Assembly: GCA_937870635.1 (NCBI GenBank)
Contig: CALMZP010000118.1
Coordinates: 1-64,000 of the forward strand
From: an uncultured Acidobacteriota bacterium
Lineage (GTDB): Bacteria; Acidobacteriota; Thermoanaerobaculia; Gp7-AA8
DNA: 64,000 bases
Reading direction: 5' to 3'
Below the pieces are notes generated by a model. It was not told the origin of the DNA. It made no database searches and saw only the letters and a program-made list of their open reading frames with translations. Shown here one piece after another: positions 25,223 to 34,472 of the stretch. Both the position numbers and the translations under genes were made by a program. Position 1 is the first letter of the stretch. Every line of letters begins with the position of its first letter.

Positions 25223-26650
25223 CTACTGAGGCAGCCACCCGTCCGTAAACCCCGCCCGCTTCAGTCCCCGAACGAGGTGCTCATTCTTCCTCATGACATT
25301 CCACACCAGCCCTGTCCGGTGATTCTCGATCATCGTGACGATCGGGCCCTGGTCGATGCCGAGGTAGTCGTGGTCGAACCAGCCCGCGCCGGGAACGACA
25401 TGACCGTGCTGGAGCTTGAGGTCGGTGCCCCTGAGCGTCTCGTTGAAGGCGTCGACGAATCCGTACTGCTTGTACAGGTTGTCGCCGTAACGGCGGACCA
25501 TCGCTTCGATGGCAGCCGTCGACTCCGCGGGGGTAAACGCAATCGATGATGCGGCGGCCGTCGGCGCGATGGTGCCGTCGTCGCGGATCTCGCCTCGCGC
25601 GGCGCCGCGGGCGTGGTAGGTGTGAAAAAGAATGGGCCGGCGGTCGACTTCATACGTGCCGTCGATCGGACCGTCGCACGCCGTGAGCCCCCAGATGTCC
25701 GCGCCGTATCCGGCGAAGCGGTTGGGATTGTCGATAGCGTAGGCGCGCTGCGAGAGCGTGGCGCGGCGCGAGTTCTCGAAGTAGTCGATCCCCTTGTCCC
25801 GCATGTAATGGTCGGCGATTCCTCGGAAATCGATCCAGATATGCGAGTACTGATGCCCGAAGAGCGGCGCGAAATTCGCGTGCTCGTATCCGTAAAACTC
25901 GCCCCACTGTGCCGTCTTCATGAACTCGGGCCAGGCGGCTTCCGTCACCGGATGGGTCGGAGAACCGAGAGCGAGGATGTAGAGCAGGTGTGCTTCGTTG
26001 TACGCGCGGTACTCTGCGCGCTCGAACCCGCGTTCGGGCGTCCAGGCCATCGTGATCGCGGGAGAGTGAACCTGATAGAAATCCCATTCGACGCGGCGAT
26101 AGAGTTTTTCGGCAACTTCGCGGATCTCGCGCTCGGCGGGATCATCACGATCGAAATACGACTGGCAGAACAGCGCTCCCGCCATGAACAACGAAGTGTC
26201 AATGGACGACAGCTCGACGCGCTCGAAGCGGTGGCCCGTCTGCATGTCGAGGAAGTGGTAGAAGAAGCCGCGATAGCCGGTCATCCCCGACGCCGCGGTT
26301 CCCTGCGGTGCATTCCAGAAGAAGCGAAGAGTCGTCAGCACGCGGTCGCGGGCCGCTTCGCGCGTGACCCATCCCCGCTCGACCCCGATCGGATAGGCCG
26401 TCAGGCCGAATCCCACGGCCGCGACGCTGCTGAATGATTTCGTCGGCCAGCGATCGGGCACGAGTCCGTTGACCGGATTCGTCGTGTCCCAGAACCACTG
26501 GAAGGTGCGGCGCTGGAGCTCGTCGACGATGGGAGAGACGCTCGGGTTGGCGGCGCGCCGGCGCATGTCAGCCGAGCTCGTGCATCCCAGAAAAAACAGA
26601 AGGAGAGTGGCTTGCGCCACTCTCCTTCGCGCGGACGATTGGATTTTCAT
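25223..26650 (-). CDS. PF10091 (glycoamylase/GH144-like) glucanase lipoprotein
   Basis: The 475-residue protein has a lipoprotein signal (LLLFFLGC) and an (alpha/alpha)6-barrel of the PF10091 family. Typical blocks are FQWFWDTTNPVNGLVPDRWP, SSVAAVGFGLTAYPIGVERG, DTSLFMAGALF, HQYSHIWIDFRGI, WGLTACDGP and IDQGPIVTMIENHRTGLVW. Characterised relatives include GH144 endo-beta-1,2-glucanases that cut cyclic or linear beta-1,2-glucan into sophoro-oligosaccharides. The start at ATG 26650 overlaps the receptor stop (TGATG). With the TonB receptor, ABC importer and GH1 enzyme it completes an uptake-and-digestion route. The exact linkage is inferred. Confidence 0.88.
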   Translation of the reverse strand: MKIQSSARRRVAQATLLLFFLGCTSSADMRRRAANPSVSPIVDELQRRTFQWFWDTTNPVNGLVPDRWPTKSFSSVAAVGFGLTAYPIGVERGWVTREAARDRVLTTLRFFWNAPQGTAASGMTGYRGFFYHFLDMQTGHRFERVELSSIDTSLFMAGALFCQSYFDRDDPAEREIREVAEKLYRRVEWDFYQVHSPAITMAWTPERGFERAEYRAYNEAHLLYILALGSPTHPVTEAAWPEFMKTAQWGEFYGYEHANFAPLFGHQYSHIWIDFRGIADHYMRDKGIDYFENSRRATLSQRAYAIDNPNRFAGYGADIWGLTACDGPIDGTYEVDRRPILFHTYHARGAARGEIRDDGTIAPTAAASSIAFTPAESTAAIEAMVRRYGDNLYKQYGFVDAFNETLRGTDLKLQHGHVVPGAGWFDHDYLGIDQGPIVTMIENHRTGLVWNVMRKNEHLVRGLKRAGFTDGWLPQ

Positions 26651-29607
26651 CAGAACGCGATGCGGGTGCCCACCTGGTAGCGGCGGGTGTTGAACGCGCA
26701 GGTCGGCTGACCAAAACGGGGGTTGGGCTCGCCCGGGGCGCCGGCCCATCCTTCCAGGCAGCCGAAGTTGTCGAAGTTGAAGACGTTGAACGCCTCCCCG
26801 ATCAGGCTGATCTTCACATCTCCGAACCGCGGTGCGTCCCATTGCAGGCGCGCGTCGACGCTCCGATAGCCGAATTCGTCGATACCGAGGAAAGACTCCG
26901 GCTCCACGCGGATCTGGTTCGGGAGGAAGCGGCACTTATCCCATCCTTCCAGACAGTTGGTGCCGCTGTACGGTGTACCGGAGGCGAGGGTGACGATCGA
27001 GGAAGCTTCGAATCCGAACGGCAGACCGGCGCTGCCGCTCATGACCAGACGATGACGCTCGTCGCTGTTGGAGGGGAACATCGGCCAGTTCCCGGGGAGG
27101 AAGTCGAACGAGAAGGCAACGCCGTCATCGAGTGAAGCGTTCTGGAAACCTTTCGACCACGTGTAGGCGATGTTGGCGCCCCAGCGCGAGCCAGCCGTTC
27201 TCGGCCGGTCGAGCGTCAGGTACACGCCGTCGTACTCCCGGCGGCGCTCGTCGTAGCTGCGCAGGATGATTGCGTAACCCGGAATGCTGACCCAGCTGCC
27301 CCACCGATCGTTGAACTTGGTGTCGGGTGGAAGCGTGCCGAAGCTCCAGGCCAGACCGTTCTTGCTTCGTGAGTTGGCGTACGTGAGAGATCCGAGCCAG
27401 TTGCGGCTCAGCTGCTGGCGAACTCCGAAGGTCCACTGCGTCGATTGGGGCGCCTTGGTGTCATTGGCCAGCAGATAGATCTCCGGGCCGCCAGTGACGC
27501 CACTCTCGACCAGCTGGCGGATGGCGTCGGCGTTCAGATACCGCTCGTCCCACTGTACGGCGGGTGAGCCGCAATCGCGCGGCTGTGTGCCGTCCTTGGT
27601 GAAACAGATCTCGTACTGTTTCCACTGATGGCGGAACGCTTCGTCGTAGATGTCGTTGAGTGTGACGCGGTCGTAGTAGAGACCCCATCCTCCAAAGACC
27701 ACCGTGCGACCGTTTCCGGCCATATCCCAGCTCAGTCCGAGACGGGGCTGGAACATGTCGGTTGGAGATTCACGGTTGTCGCCCGTGGAAATGTAGTCGT
27801 CCACGTCGAACAGATCGCGGATGCACCACTCGGTTCGGCCGCCGACGGGCTGGCTGTAGGTCCGGCAGGCCGTGCGCAGTCCGTTGGCAACGTCGGGCGG
27901 CGTCACCCAGTCGTTGTTCAGCATGTTGGTTTCGTAATCCCAGCGGAGACCTGCGCTGAGCGTGAAGCGGGCGATGCGCCAGTCGTCCTGGGCGTAAACA
28001 CCGAACTGGGTGTTGTCGAAGGTGAGGTCAGGCTGGCCGAAACCGAAGCGCGCTTTGAAGGGGAACTGCCAGTTCTCCTCTCTCCGGTACTCGAAGTAGG
28101 GGCTGACGAATGCCGCCTTCGTCAGGCTGTAATCGACGTTGCTGAAGACTCCGCCCACCTTGAACGTGTGCGATCCACGCCAGTCGGCATAGAGGCTCAG
28201 GTCATCGCGGAAGGTGATCCTTTTCTGCTCGAGATCCTGGATGAAGTCCTTGCTCCCGATATCGAGGAGGTTGATGTAGTTGCGGTGCGGCTGACCGAGA
28301 TCGGTGGCGGTATCGGCCCACGCCAGATTCTGATAAGCGAGATTGGCTTCGTTGAGAGCGTTTTCGCTGAAGACGAGCTGGTGCCGCAGCGTCGCCGCGT
28401 CGGTTCCGATGACGATGTTGGAGCCGCCTTCGCGAACGCGCTGTCCGCCGAAACCGCGGATCTCGTTTTCATCTCGCTGGTGGATCGAGAGTTCCGCCGA
28501 TTGGGTTCCGGACGGTTGGAACGAGACTTTTCCGAACCAGAGCGTCGATTCGAACGGCGCGCTGACGGTCCCGATCTCATAACCGTCGAGGATGGCTGCC
28601 ACGTTGGCGGGACGGCTGGCCCACTCCGATCCATGAACGATGGAGCTGACCACGTCGCGCTCGTTGCGCTCGGCCGTGACGAAGAAGTTCATGCGATCCC
28701 GCATGATCGGACCGCCGAGAGAGAAGCCGTACTGGTTGCGCTCGTAAGGCGCCTTCTTGTCGCCGCGCCGGATCGCGAACTCGTCCTGCGCGACCATCCC
28801 CTTGTCCTGAAAGAACCAGAAAACATCGCCTGTAAAGTCGTTGCCTCCCGACTTCGTGACCGCCGTGATCACCGCGGCGGTGGCTTTCTCGTACTCGGCC
28901 TTGTAGTTCTGCGTCAGCACCTGATACTCCTGCACGGCGCTCTGCGGGAAGGGATTGCCGCGGCTGGAGTCCTGCATGAATGCGCCACCTTTGATGATGT
29001 CGTTCTTGAACGACACACCGTCGATGAACACGTTCACCTGTTTCGCGTCCTGAGCGCCGCTGCTGAAGACCTGCCCCTGGGCGTCGGTGTTCGCCGTGAA
29101 CGAGACACCCGGCGCGAGGCCGGCGAAGGCGAGGAAATTCCGGTTGTTCAGTGGCAGACTCTCGATCTGCTGCTGTGTGATGTTGGTGCTGATCTCAGGT
29201 GAACGCATATCGACCAGCACCGGCGTTCCCTCGCCGACGACTGTCAGCGTCTCGGCGTACACGGCGTCGACGGTCAGACGGAAATCGGCTGTTGATTCCT
29301 GGCCGAGGAGAAGCTGAACGGTGCGTGATTGCTCCCTGTAGGCCTCGGCCTTCACCGTGATGGTGTAGGTGCCGGGCTGGAGACCGCCCAGCTGATACCT
29401 GCCGTCGACGCCGGCTGTGGCTTCGCGGCTGAAGCCGGTCCGCGTATTCGACGCCACGACCTGCGCTCCCGGAACGGGACCGGTCGCGTCGGTGACGGTA
29501 CCCGAAACCGTGGCTGTGCTGATCTGCGCCCAGGCGGGTACGGCCAGCAGAAACGCGAGCAGTGCCACGAGCAACGGACAATTCCAACGAGTGCTTCGAC
29601 GCCTCAT
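26650..29607 (-). CDS. Oar-like TonB-dependent outer-membrane receptor (glucan locus)
   Basis: The 985-residue receptor begins at ATG 29607 after an aggaggaa site. A signal peptide (LLVALLAFLLAVPAWA) precedes a carboxypeptidase-regulatory-like beta-sandwich (VSGTVTDATGPVPGAQVVAS), a plug region (ESLPLNNRNFLAFAGLAPGV; FIDGVSFKND; AVITAVTKSGGNDFTGDVFW) and a large beta-barrel ending in the outer-membrane signature phenylalanine (VGTRIAF). It has no SusD partner. Its position between lacI and the glucanase implies it binds or imports the polysaccharide or its fragments. Confidence 0.93.
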   Translation of the reverse strand: MRRRSTRWNCPLLVALLAFLLAVPAWAQISTATVSGTVTDATGPVPGAQVVASNTRTGFSREATAGVDGRYQLGGLQPGTYTITVKAEAYREQSRTVQLLLGQESTADFRLTVDAVYAETLTVVGEGTPVLVDMRSPEISTNITQQQIESLPLNNRNFLAFAGLAPGVSFTANTDAQGQVFSSGAQDAKQVNVFIDGVSFKNDIIKGGAFMQDSSRGNPFPQSAVQEYQVLTQNYKAEYEKATAAVITAVTKSGGNDFTGDVFWFFQDKGMVAQDEFAIRRGDKKAPYERNQYGFSLGGPIMRDRMNFFVTAERNERDVVSSIVHGSEWASRPANVAAILDGYEIGTVSAPFESTLWFGKVSFQPSGTQSAELSIHQRDENEIRGFGGQRVREGGSNIVIGTDAATLRHQLVFSENALNEANLAYQNLAWADTATDLGQPHRNYINLLDIGSKDFIQDLEQKRITFRDDLSLYADWRGSHTFKVGGVFSNVDYSLTKAAFVSPYFEYRREENWQFPFKARFGFGQPDLTFDNTQFGVYAQDDWRIARFTLSAGLRWDYETNMLNNDWVTPPDVANGLRTACRTYSQPVGGRTEWCIRDLFDVDDYISTGDNRESPTDMFQPRLGLSWDMAGNGRTVVFGGWGLYYDRVTLNDIYDEAFRHQWKQYEICFTKDGTQPRDCGSPAVQWDERYLNADAIRQLVESGVTGGPEIYLLANDTKAPQSTQWTFGVRQQLSRNWLGSLTYANSRSKNGLAWSFGTLPPDTKFNDRWGSWVSIPGYAIILRSYDERRREYDGVYLTLDRPRTAGSRWGANIAYTWSKGFQNASLDDGVAFSFDFLPGNWPMFPSNSDERHRLVMSGSAGLPFGFEASSIVTLASGTPYSGTNCLEGWDKCRFLPNQIRVEPESFLGIDEFGYRSVDARLQWDAPRFGDVKISLIGEAFNVFNFDNFGCLEGWAGAPGEPNPRFGQPTCAFNTRRYQVGTRIAF

Positions 29608-30689
29608 GACTTTCCTCCTGAAGATCGTTTCATGCGTTTCGCGGCTGCTGTTGCACCACACGACTCGCGGACCACGAGTGTCGTGGACAACGTTTCGCGT
29701 GGCGGCCGCCGCGAATCCTTATTCACTGTTGTATCGAGAAGAACTTCCAGCGCGCGCCGACCGAGCTCGGCAATCGCCACGGTGACCGTGGTCAGACGAG
29801 GTGTGACGTAGCGCGCGATCGGTATGTCGTCGAATCCGACAATGGCCACATCCTCGGGCACACGAACTCCGTGCTCGCGGAGCGCGAAGAGCGCTCCGAC
29901 CGCCATGGCGTCGTTGGCGGCGAAGATCGCCGTCGGGCGCGGCTTCATCTCCAGAATCTTCAATGCGGCGTCGTAGCCCGACTCTTCGCTGAAATCACCA
30001 GGAAACTCGAGATCGGATGAACAGACAACCAGGTGCGTCCTGCATGCGTCACGATAACCGCGCAGGCGCTCGGCCGCGTCGGCGTTGCCGGCAGGCCCCG
30101 TGATGAACGCGATGCGCTGATGGGCGAGAGCAGCCAGGTGACGGATCACCGTGCGCGCGCCGCCGTAATTGTCGATGGTCACCGATGCGAAGCGCTTCGC
30201 TTCGCCGCTCACCGTCACGAGAGGCATCGCTGCCGGCAGCTCGCTGACGATGCTTTCGATCGCGAGCTCCGGCGACATGAGGATGAGGCCATCGACTCGC
30301 CCGCGCATCGCGCCGAGCACCGCGGCCATGTCATCGGCATTGTTGTGCGATCCGGAGACGAGCAGATGATAGCCGCGGCGTCGCGCTGCCAGGTCGGCGC
30401 CGCGGATCACCTCGGAGAAGAACTCACCGTGAAGATCGGGAAGGACCAGGCCGATCGTGTGCGTCGTCTTCGTGCTCAGGCTGCGCGCGCCGCTGTGCGG
30501 GACGAAGCGAAGTGCGCGGGCAGCTTCGAGGACGCGGTCGAGAGTGGCCTGCTTGACGGGGCCGATGCCGTTCAGCGCACGGGAAACAGTAGCTACAGAT
30601 ACTCCTGCGCGGGCCGCGACCTCTTTGATCGTGGTGGGCCGGGTGCGAGACGTGCTGCGTGGCTTCGAGGACGCCGTTGAAATCGGCAT
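29604..30689 (-). CDS. LacI-family transcriptional repressor of the glucan locus
   Basis: This 361-residue regulator has an N-terminal helix-turn-helix and hinge (TIKEVAARAGVSVATVSRAL, residues 20-39) and a periplasmic-binding-protein-like effector domain (GLVLPDLHGEFFSEVIRGA; DGLILMSPE; AIFAANDAMAVGAL; VGFDDIPIARYVTPRLTTV). It is the first gene of the leftward operon and overlaps the receptor by ATGA. A perfect LacI-type operator lies 5 bp upstream of its ATG, so it should repress both itself (with the whole operon) and the divergent GH1 gene until a sugar, perhaps a sophoro-oligosaccharide, binds. Confidence 0.93.
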   Translation of the reverse strand: MPISTASSKPRSTSRTRPTTIKEVAARAGVSVATVSRALNGIGPVKQATLDRVLEAARALRFVPHSGARSLSTKTTHTIGLVLPDLHGEFFSEVIRGADLAARRRGYHLLVSGSHNNADDMAAVLGAMRGRVDGLILMSPELAIESIVSELPAAMPLVTVSGEAKRFASVTIDNYGGARTVIRHLAALAHQRIAFITGPAGNADAAERLRGYRDACRTHLVVCSSDLEFPGDFSEESGYDAALKILEMKPRPTAIFAANDAMAVGALFALREHGVRVPEDVAIVGFDDIPIARYVTPRLTTVTVAIAELGRRALEVLLDTTVNKDSRRPPRETLSTTLVVRESCGATAAAKRMKRSSGGKS

Positions 30690-30694
30690 ATCGC

Positions 30695-30708
30695 TGTAAC
30701 CGGTTACA
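30695..30708. promoter_or_regulatory. Perfect 14-bp LacI-family operator
   Basis: TGTAACCGGTTACA is a perfect palindrome with the central CG typical of LacI-family operators. It lies 5 bp from the lacI ATG and 27 bp from the GH1 ATG, in a position to control both divergent transcripts. Confidence 0.85.
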
Positions 30709-30711
30709 CGT

Positions 30712-30733
30712 GCTGGGGTACGCTATCCCAGCA
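30712..30733. promoter_or_regulatory. Second inverted repeat before the GH1 start
   Basis: GCTGGG (30712-30717) and CCCAGC (30728-30733) form an inverted repeat with a 10-nt loop ending 2 bp before the GH1 ATG. It could be a second protein site or a hairpin hiding the start; no Shine-Dalgarno sequence is visible there. Confidence 0.4.
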
Positions 30734-30735
30734 CT

Positions 30736-32091
30736 ATGGCAATGTCAACGAAGCCGAAGACCCCCTTTCCCCCCGATTTCCTCTGGGGTGCCGCCACCGC
30801 GTCCTATCAGATCGAGGGCTCGCCTCTCGCCGACGGCGCCGGTCCTGGAATCTGGCACCGCTTCAGCCACACCCCGGGTCGCACGAGCAACGGCGATAGT
30901 GGCGACATCGCCTGCGACCACTATCACCGCTTCCGGGACGATGTCGCCCTCATGCGCGACCTCGGCCTCCGCGCCTACAGGTTCGGAATCGCCTGGACGC
31001 GCATCTACCCCGAGGGAAAAGGGAGAGTGAACCAGGCTGGACTGGACTTCTACCGCCGGCTACTCGATGAGCTGCATGCCGCAGGCATCCAGCCTCTGGT
31101 CACCCTCTATCACTGGGACCTTCCGGCCGCACTCGACGACCTCGGAGGCTGGCTCAACCGCGACGTCGCGTCCTGGTTTGCCGAGTACGCGACGACCGTC
31201 TATCGCGCGTTCGACGACCGTGTGCCGATGTGGGTCACGCTCAACGAGCCGTGGGTCGTGACCGACGGCGGCTACCTTCACGGCGTGCTTGCGCCCGGAC
31301 ATCGGAACCACTTCGAGGCGCCGATCGCGACGCACAACCTGATGCGGGCCCACGGTGCTGCGCTCGCTGCGTATCGTGCGGTCGGAAAGAATCAGATCGG
31401 CACGGTGGTCAACCTCGAGCCGAAGTATCCAGCCTCGCAGAGCGACGAAGATCTGGCGGCAACCAGGCGCTCACATGCGTACATGAACGAGCAGTACCTC
31501 GACCCGCTCTTCCGCGGATCGTATCCGGACGAGGTCGTGAAGATGTTCGGTGAAGCCTGGCCGAAGCTCCCCTCCTCCGACTTCGACTCCATCCGCCAGC
31601 CCATCGACTTCCTGGGCATCAACTATTACAAGCGGTCGGTCGTGAGAAATGATCCGCAGCAGGTGATCGAGCGAGCCAGCCATGTGCCTCAGCCGGATGC
31701 GATCCGGACGACGCTCGACTGGGAGCTTTACCCGGCGGGGCTGACCGACATCCTGGTGTGGGTGAAGGAGAGGTATGGCGACCTGCCGCTGTACGTGACG
31801 GAAAACGGGGCGGCGTTTTACGATCCGCCGTCGGCAGTCGATGGGGCGGTCGACGATCCGCTGCGCGTCCACTATCTGCAGACACACATCGCCGCGGTTG
31901 GCGAGGCGATCCGCCGCGGAGTGAACATGCGCGGCTACTTCGTGTGGTCACTCCTCGACAACTACGAGTGGAGCCACGGCTATTCAAAAAGGTTCGGCAT
32001 CGTGCACGTGGACTACGCCACGCAGAAGCGAACCATCAAGAGCAGCGGACGGTGGTACGGGGAAATGATTCGAGGGAACGGGATTCGATAG
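30736..32091 (+). CDS. GH1 beta-glucosidase
   Basis: This 451-residue family 1 glycoside hydrolase has the N-terminal signature FLWGAATASYQIEG, the acid/base glutamate in TLNEPW and the nucleophile in YVTENGA. There is no signal peptide, so it acts in the cytoplasm on imported beta-linked oligosaccharides. It is divergent from the lacI operon and shares its operator. In this locus it would finish the breakdown of oligosaccharides released by the PF10091 glucanase. Confidence 0.95.
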   Translation: MAMSTKPKTPFPPDFLWGAATASYQIEGSPLADGAGPGIWHRFSHTPGRTSNGDSGDIACDHYHRFRDDVALMRDLGLRAYRFGIAWTRIYPEGKGRVNQAGLDFYRRLLDELHAAGIQPLVTLYHWDLPAALDDLGGWLNRDVASWFAEYATTVYRAFDDRVPMWVTLNEPWVVTDGGYLHGVLAPGHRNHFEAPIATHNLMRAHGAALAAYRAVGKNQIGTVVNLEPKYPASQSDEDLAATRRSHAYMNEQYLDPLFRGSYPDEVVKMFGEAWPKLPSSDFDSIRQPIDFLGINYYKRSVVRNDPQQVIERASHVPQPDAIRTTLDWELYPAGLTDILVWVKERYGDLPLYVTENGAAFYDPPSAVDGAVDDPLRVHYLQTHIAAVGEAIRRGVNMRGYFVWSLLDNYEWSHGYSKRFGIVHVDYATQKRTIKSSGRWYGEMIRGNGIR

Positions 32092-32158
32092 CCCGAAGGC
32101 CGGATGAGGGGCTGCGCGAAGTCGAATGAAAGACGTTCGAGAAAGTCGAAGGGACGGG

Positions 32159-32275
32159 AATGGTGAATGTTCAATGGTGAATGTTGAATGTTGAATCAGG
32201 GGCTGTGGGATTCACCATTCACCATTCAACATTGAACATTCAACATTCAACATTGAACATTTACCATCCCCGCTC
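32159..32275. repeat. Inverted heptad arrays (TGTTGAA/TGGTGAA)
   Basis: A left arm (32159-32196) and a longer right arm (32210-32275) mix TGTTGAA, TGTTCAA and TGGTGAA units around a ~13-nt spacer. They lie between the convergent GH1 and pxpA genes. The unit matches that at 25129-25217, 7 kb away, at the other end of the glucan locus. Confidence 0.87.
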
Positions 32276-32284
32276 CCTGCCCCC

Positions 32285-33007
32285 TCATCCGCCGCTGCGC
32301 GGCACCTTCTTCCCCACTCTTCGGTGGGGGAGAAGGATTCTTTTCCGAATCGCCACAAGCCTCTCCACCGCCCCCTCCATGTCCGCATGAATGCACAGCG
32401 TGTCGAAGTCCGAGGCGGTGGCGAAGCGCGCGGCCTGCCCGGCGGCTTCCTCTATTGATAACAGTGCTCCCGGCTCGGATCGCGGGATGAGCGAGCCGTC
32501 CGGCCGATAACCGCGGTCGCCGAACACCTCGCGGATCACGGGTACGCCCGCTTTGCGGGCAACGGCGGCGATCTGCGAGCTGTCGATCGCGACGATGGCC
32601 ACGCCAAAGCGGCGCACCGCCTCGACGATCGCGTTCGCCACGGCTGGGTCGCGATGCGCGTCGTTGTACAGCGCGCCGTGCGCCTTCACCCGCTGGAGCG
32701 TCACGCCTTCCGCTGCCCCGATCGCTCGCAATGCCTCGATCTGTTCGACCAGCGACGCAACGAGCGCGTCGCGATCGATGCTCATCGTCTTACGCCCGAA
32801 ATTCGCGCGATCCGGATAAGAAGGATGCGCCCCGAAGATCACGCCCAGCCGCGCGGCCGTCCGCGCTGCCTCGCGCATCGAGTTCTCGTCTCCTGCGTGC
32901 CCGCCGCATGCGACGTTCGCCGCACCGATCAACGGCCAGATGGCGCGCTCGACTTCGCGGCCGCGATCATCGGAGGCTTCACCGAGGTCCGCGCTGAGCT
33001 CGATCAT
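32285..33007 (-). CDS. pxpA: LamB/YcsF family protein, 5-oxoprolinase subunit A-like
   Basis: The 240-residue protein matches PxpA/YcsF: an N-terminal SADLGEA motif, ANVACGGHAGDENSM, GAHPSYPDRANFGR and VKAHGALYNDA. PxpA acts with PxpB and PxpC in ATP-dependent opening of 5-oxoproline to glutamate, but neither partner is encoded nearby. ATG 33007 overlaps the holA stop by ATGA. The last ~15 residues (RRVGKKVPRSGG) run into a cccc-rich hairpin repeat and are probably repeat-derived. Confidence 0.85.
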   Translation of the reverse strand: MIELSADLGEASDDRGREVERAIWPLIGAANVACGGHAGDENSMREAARTAARLGVIFGAHPSYPDRANFGRKTMSIDRDALVASLVEQIEALRAIGAAEGVTLQRVKAHGALYNDAHRDPAVANAIVEAVRRFGVAIVAIDSSQIAAVARKAGVPVIREVFGDRGYRPDGSLIPRSEPGALLSIEEAAGQAARFATASDFDTLCIHADMEGAVERLVAIRKRILLPHRRVGKKVPRSGG

Positions 33008-34386
33008 CTGCGCACGCGTGAGAGAAGGAATGTCTCCATGCTGAGATCGACGGGGAGGCCGCCCGACTTTCGCTTCACTTCGATGTCGGCCACGGCAGCC
33101 AGCGCCCGGAAGAGATCCGCCTCCCCTTGAGTTCGTGCTGCCTCCCACTTCTTGTGGAGAGGGAACGGATGCGGGCGCTGTCGCACGAGGCCGAGGCCCT
33201 TGAGATAGTCGCCAAGGGAGTCGGCCACGGTGTCTTTGAAGCGGTTGTACTGAATGCTGGAGCGGAGGTCGATCTTCCGGCCGCGCGCATAGGAGTGAAT
33301 GGCGATCATCTGCCGGATCTCATCCGCGAGAGGAAAGAGGAAGCGGCCGTACTGGATCTCGATGGAGGCCTTCGGGTCGTCCCGTCTCGCCTGCGCCACG
33401 AGGTCGCGCAGCTTCGAGACCGCCTCCACGTATTTCCCTTCGGTAAAGAGCGAGCCGAGCTCGTAGCGTGCGCCCCCTTCCACCGACTCGACTTCGCGAT
33501 CGACCATCTGCGCGGTGACACGCTCACCCGCACCGGCAAGAGTCACCAGCCGCTCGGCTTCGGATACAGCGATCCGGAGATCGGGAACGTCCTTCGCGAA
33601 CTTGTCGGCGAGCGTCCGCTCGATTCCGAGTTTCTGCCGGAGGCGATTCAAGGCGGCGGGCTCGAACTTCACGTCAGCCTCCGCCGCGACCTCCGCCACG
33701 GCCTCGGCCAGCACCGCGTTGAAGTTCTCGCGCGACACGTCTGCGACGACGACCGCTCCGTTTCGATCGATCAGGTCGACCGTTGCCGACTCCCGCGGCA
33801 TCTCCCCGCCGCTCCGCATGAGGAGAATCGTTCCCGCGGCGCCTCCGCGCGCGACGGCTTCCGTGAGGAGAGCCGCATCATCTTCTCCACGTCCCGCTTT
33901 CTTGCCCGTTGCGCGGCTGAACGTGAGCATGGCGGTGAGCGTGTCGTCGAGAGGGACGCCGAGGGCGTTCGCGATGGCGTTGTCCTTCATGTCGAGATCA
34001 CACCCGACGAGACCGAGGACGTGAAGGAGCTTGGCGGAGGCCGTGGCGCGCTTGCGGTCGGTCTTCGCGCTCTTCCACTCGCTCACCGACTTGTCGAACA
34101 GGGACGTCAGCTCTTTCGCCGAAACGAACGCATTGACCTCGGGCAGCACCATGAGGCGAGGCCCGCCGAAGAGCGACATCGTGCGAAAGGAATCGATGAC
34201 CGCCGCGAGCTCGAATCCGGGCTCGAACGCTTCGACGTTGATCCCGGGATTCGCGGCGATGATCGCATCGCGAATCTCATGGAATGCGCGCTCGGAAAGA
34301 AACTCAGATGAGCCGCCGACGAGGATTACCGGCGGAGTTGCCTTCTTCGCGATCGCGTCGAGAACCTTCTGGAGTGGTTTGGGCAA
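33004..34386 (-). CDS. holA: DNA polymerase III delta subunit (clamp loader)
   Basis: HolA opens the beta clamp during replication. The N-terminal Walker-like VILVGGSSEFLSERAF, the MSLFGGPRLMVLPEV strand and the C-terminal collar (FLFPLADEIRQM; YNRFKDTVADSLGDYLKGLG) fit the family. At 460 residues it is longer than the usual ~340. The start is a TTG at 34386 that lies at the edge of a GGATTTT array; no Shine-Dalgarno site is available, only repeat sequence. Next comes the terminator of the upstream dksA-like gene. Confidence 0.85.
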   Translation of the reverse strand: MPKPLQKVLDAIAKKATPPVILVGGSSEFLSERAFHEIRDAIIAANPGINVEAFEPGFELAAVIDSFRTMSLFGGPRLMVLPEVNAFVSAKELTSLFDKSVSEWKSAKTDRKRATASAKLLHVLGLVGCDLDMKDNAIANALGVPLDDTLTAMLTFSRATGKKAGRGEDDAALLTEAVARGGAAGTILLMRSGGEMPRESATVDLIDRNGAVVVADVSRENFNAVLAEAVAEVAAEADVKFEPAALNRLRQKLGIERTLADKFAKDVPDLRIAVSEAERLVTLAGAGERVTAQMVDREVESVEGGARYELGSLFTEGKYVEAVSKLRDLVAQARRDDPKASIEIQYGRFLFPLADEIRQMIAIHSYARGRKIDLRSSIQYNRFKDTVADSLGDYLKGLGLVRQRPHPFPLHKKWEAARTQGEADLFRALAAVADIEVKRKSGGLPVDLSMETFLLSRVRR

Positions 34387-34417
34387 AATCCAAAATCCAA
34401 AATCAAAAATCCAAAAT
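34385..34417. repeat. GGATTTT heptad array at the holA start codon
   Basis: A single-arm array in minus-strand GGATTTT units; the holA TTG start is at its end. Its A/T-rich, unstructured character makes it the de facto leader of holA. Confidence 0.8.
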
Positions 34418-34423
34418 AGAAAA

Positions 34424-34443
34424 GGGAGCGGTTCCCCGCTCCC
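34424..34443 (-). terminator. Intrinsic terminator after the dksA-like gene
   Basis: An 8-bp perfect stem (GGGAGCGG/CCGCTCCC) with a 4-nt loop is followed on the minus strand by ttttctatttt. It ends the transcript of the TraR/DksA-like gene. Confidence 0.85.
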
Positions 34444-34472
34444 TCAAAATACAAGAATCATGGCAGGGAGGC

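Noticed and set aside
27628-29202. 524-codon plus-strand open frame across receptor 1
   Set aside because: Antisense to the receptor with no recognisable domain; codon-bias artefact. The same holds for the similar frame at 43775-45517.
33127-34311. 394-codon plus-strand frame across holA
   Set aside because: Shadow of holA; Arg/Glu/His-rich with no homology features.
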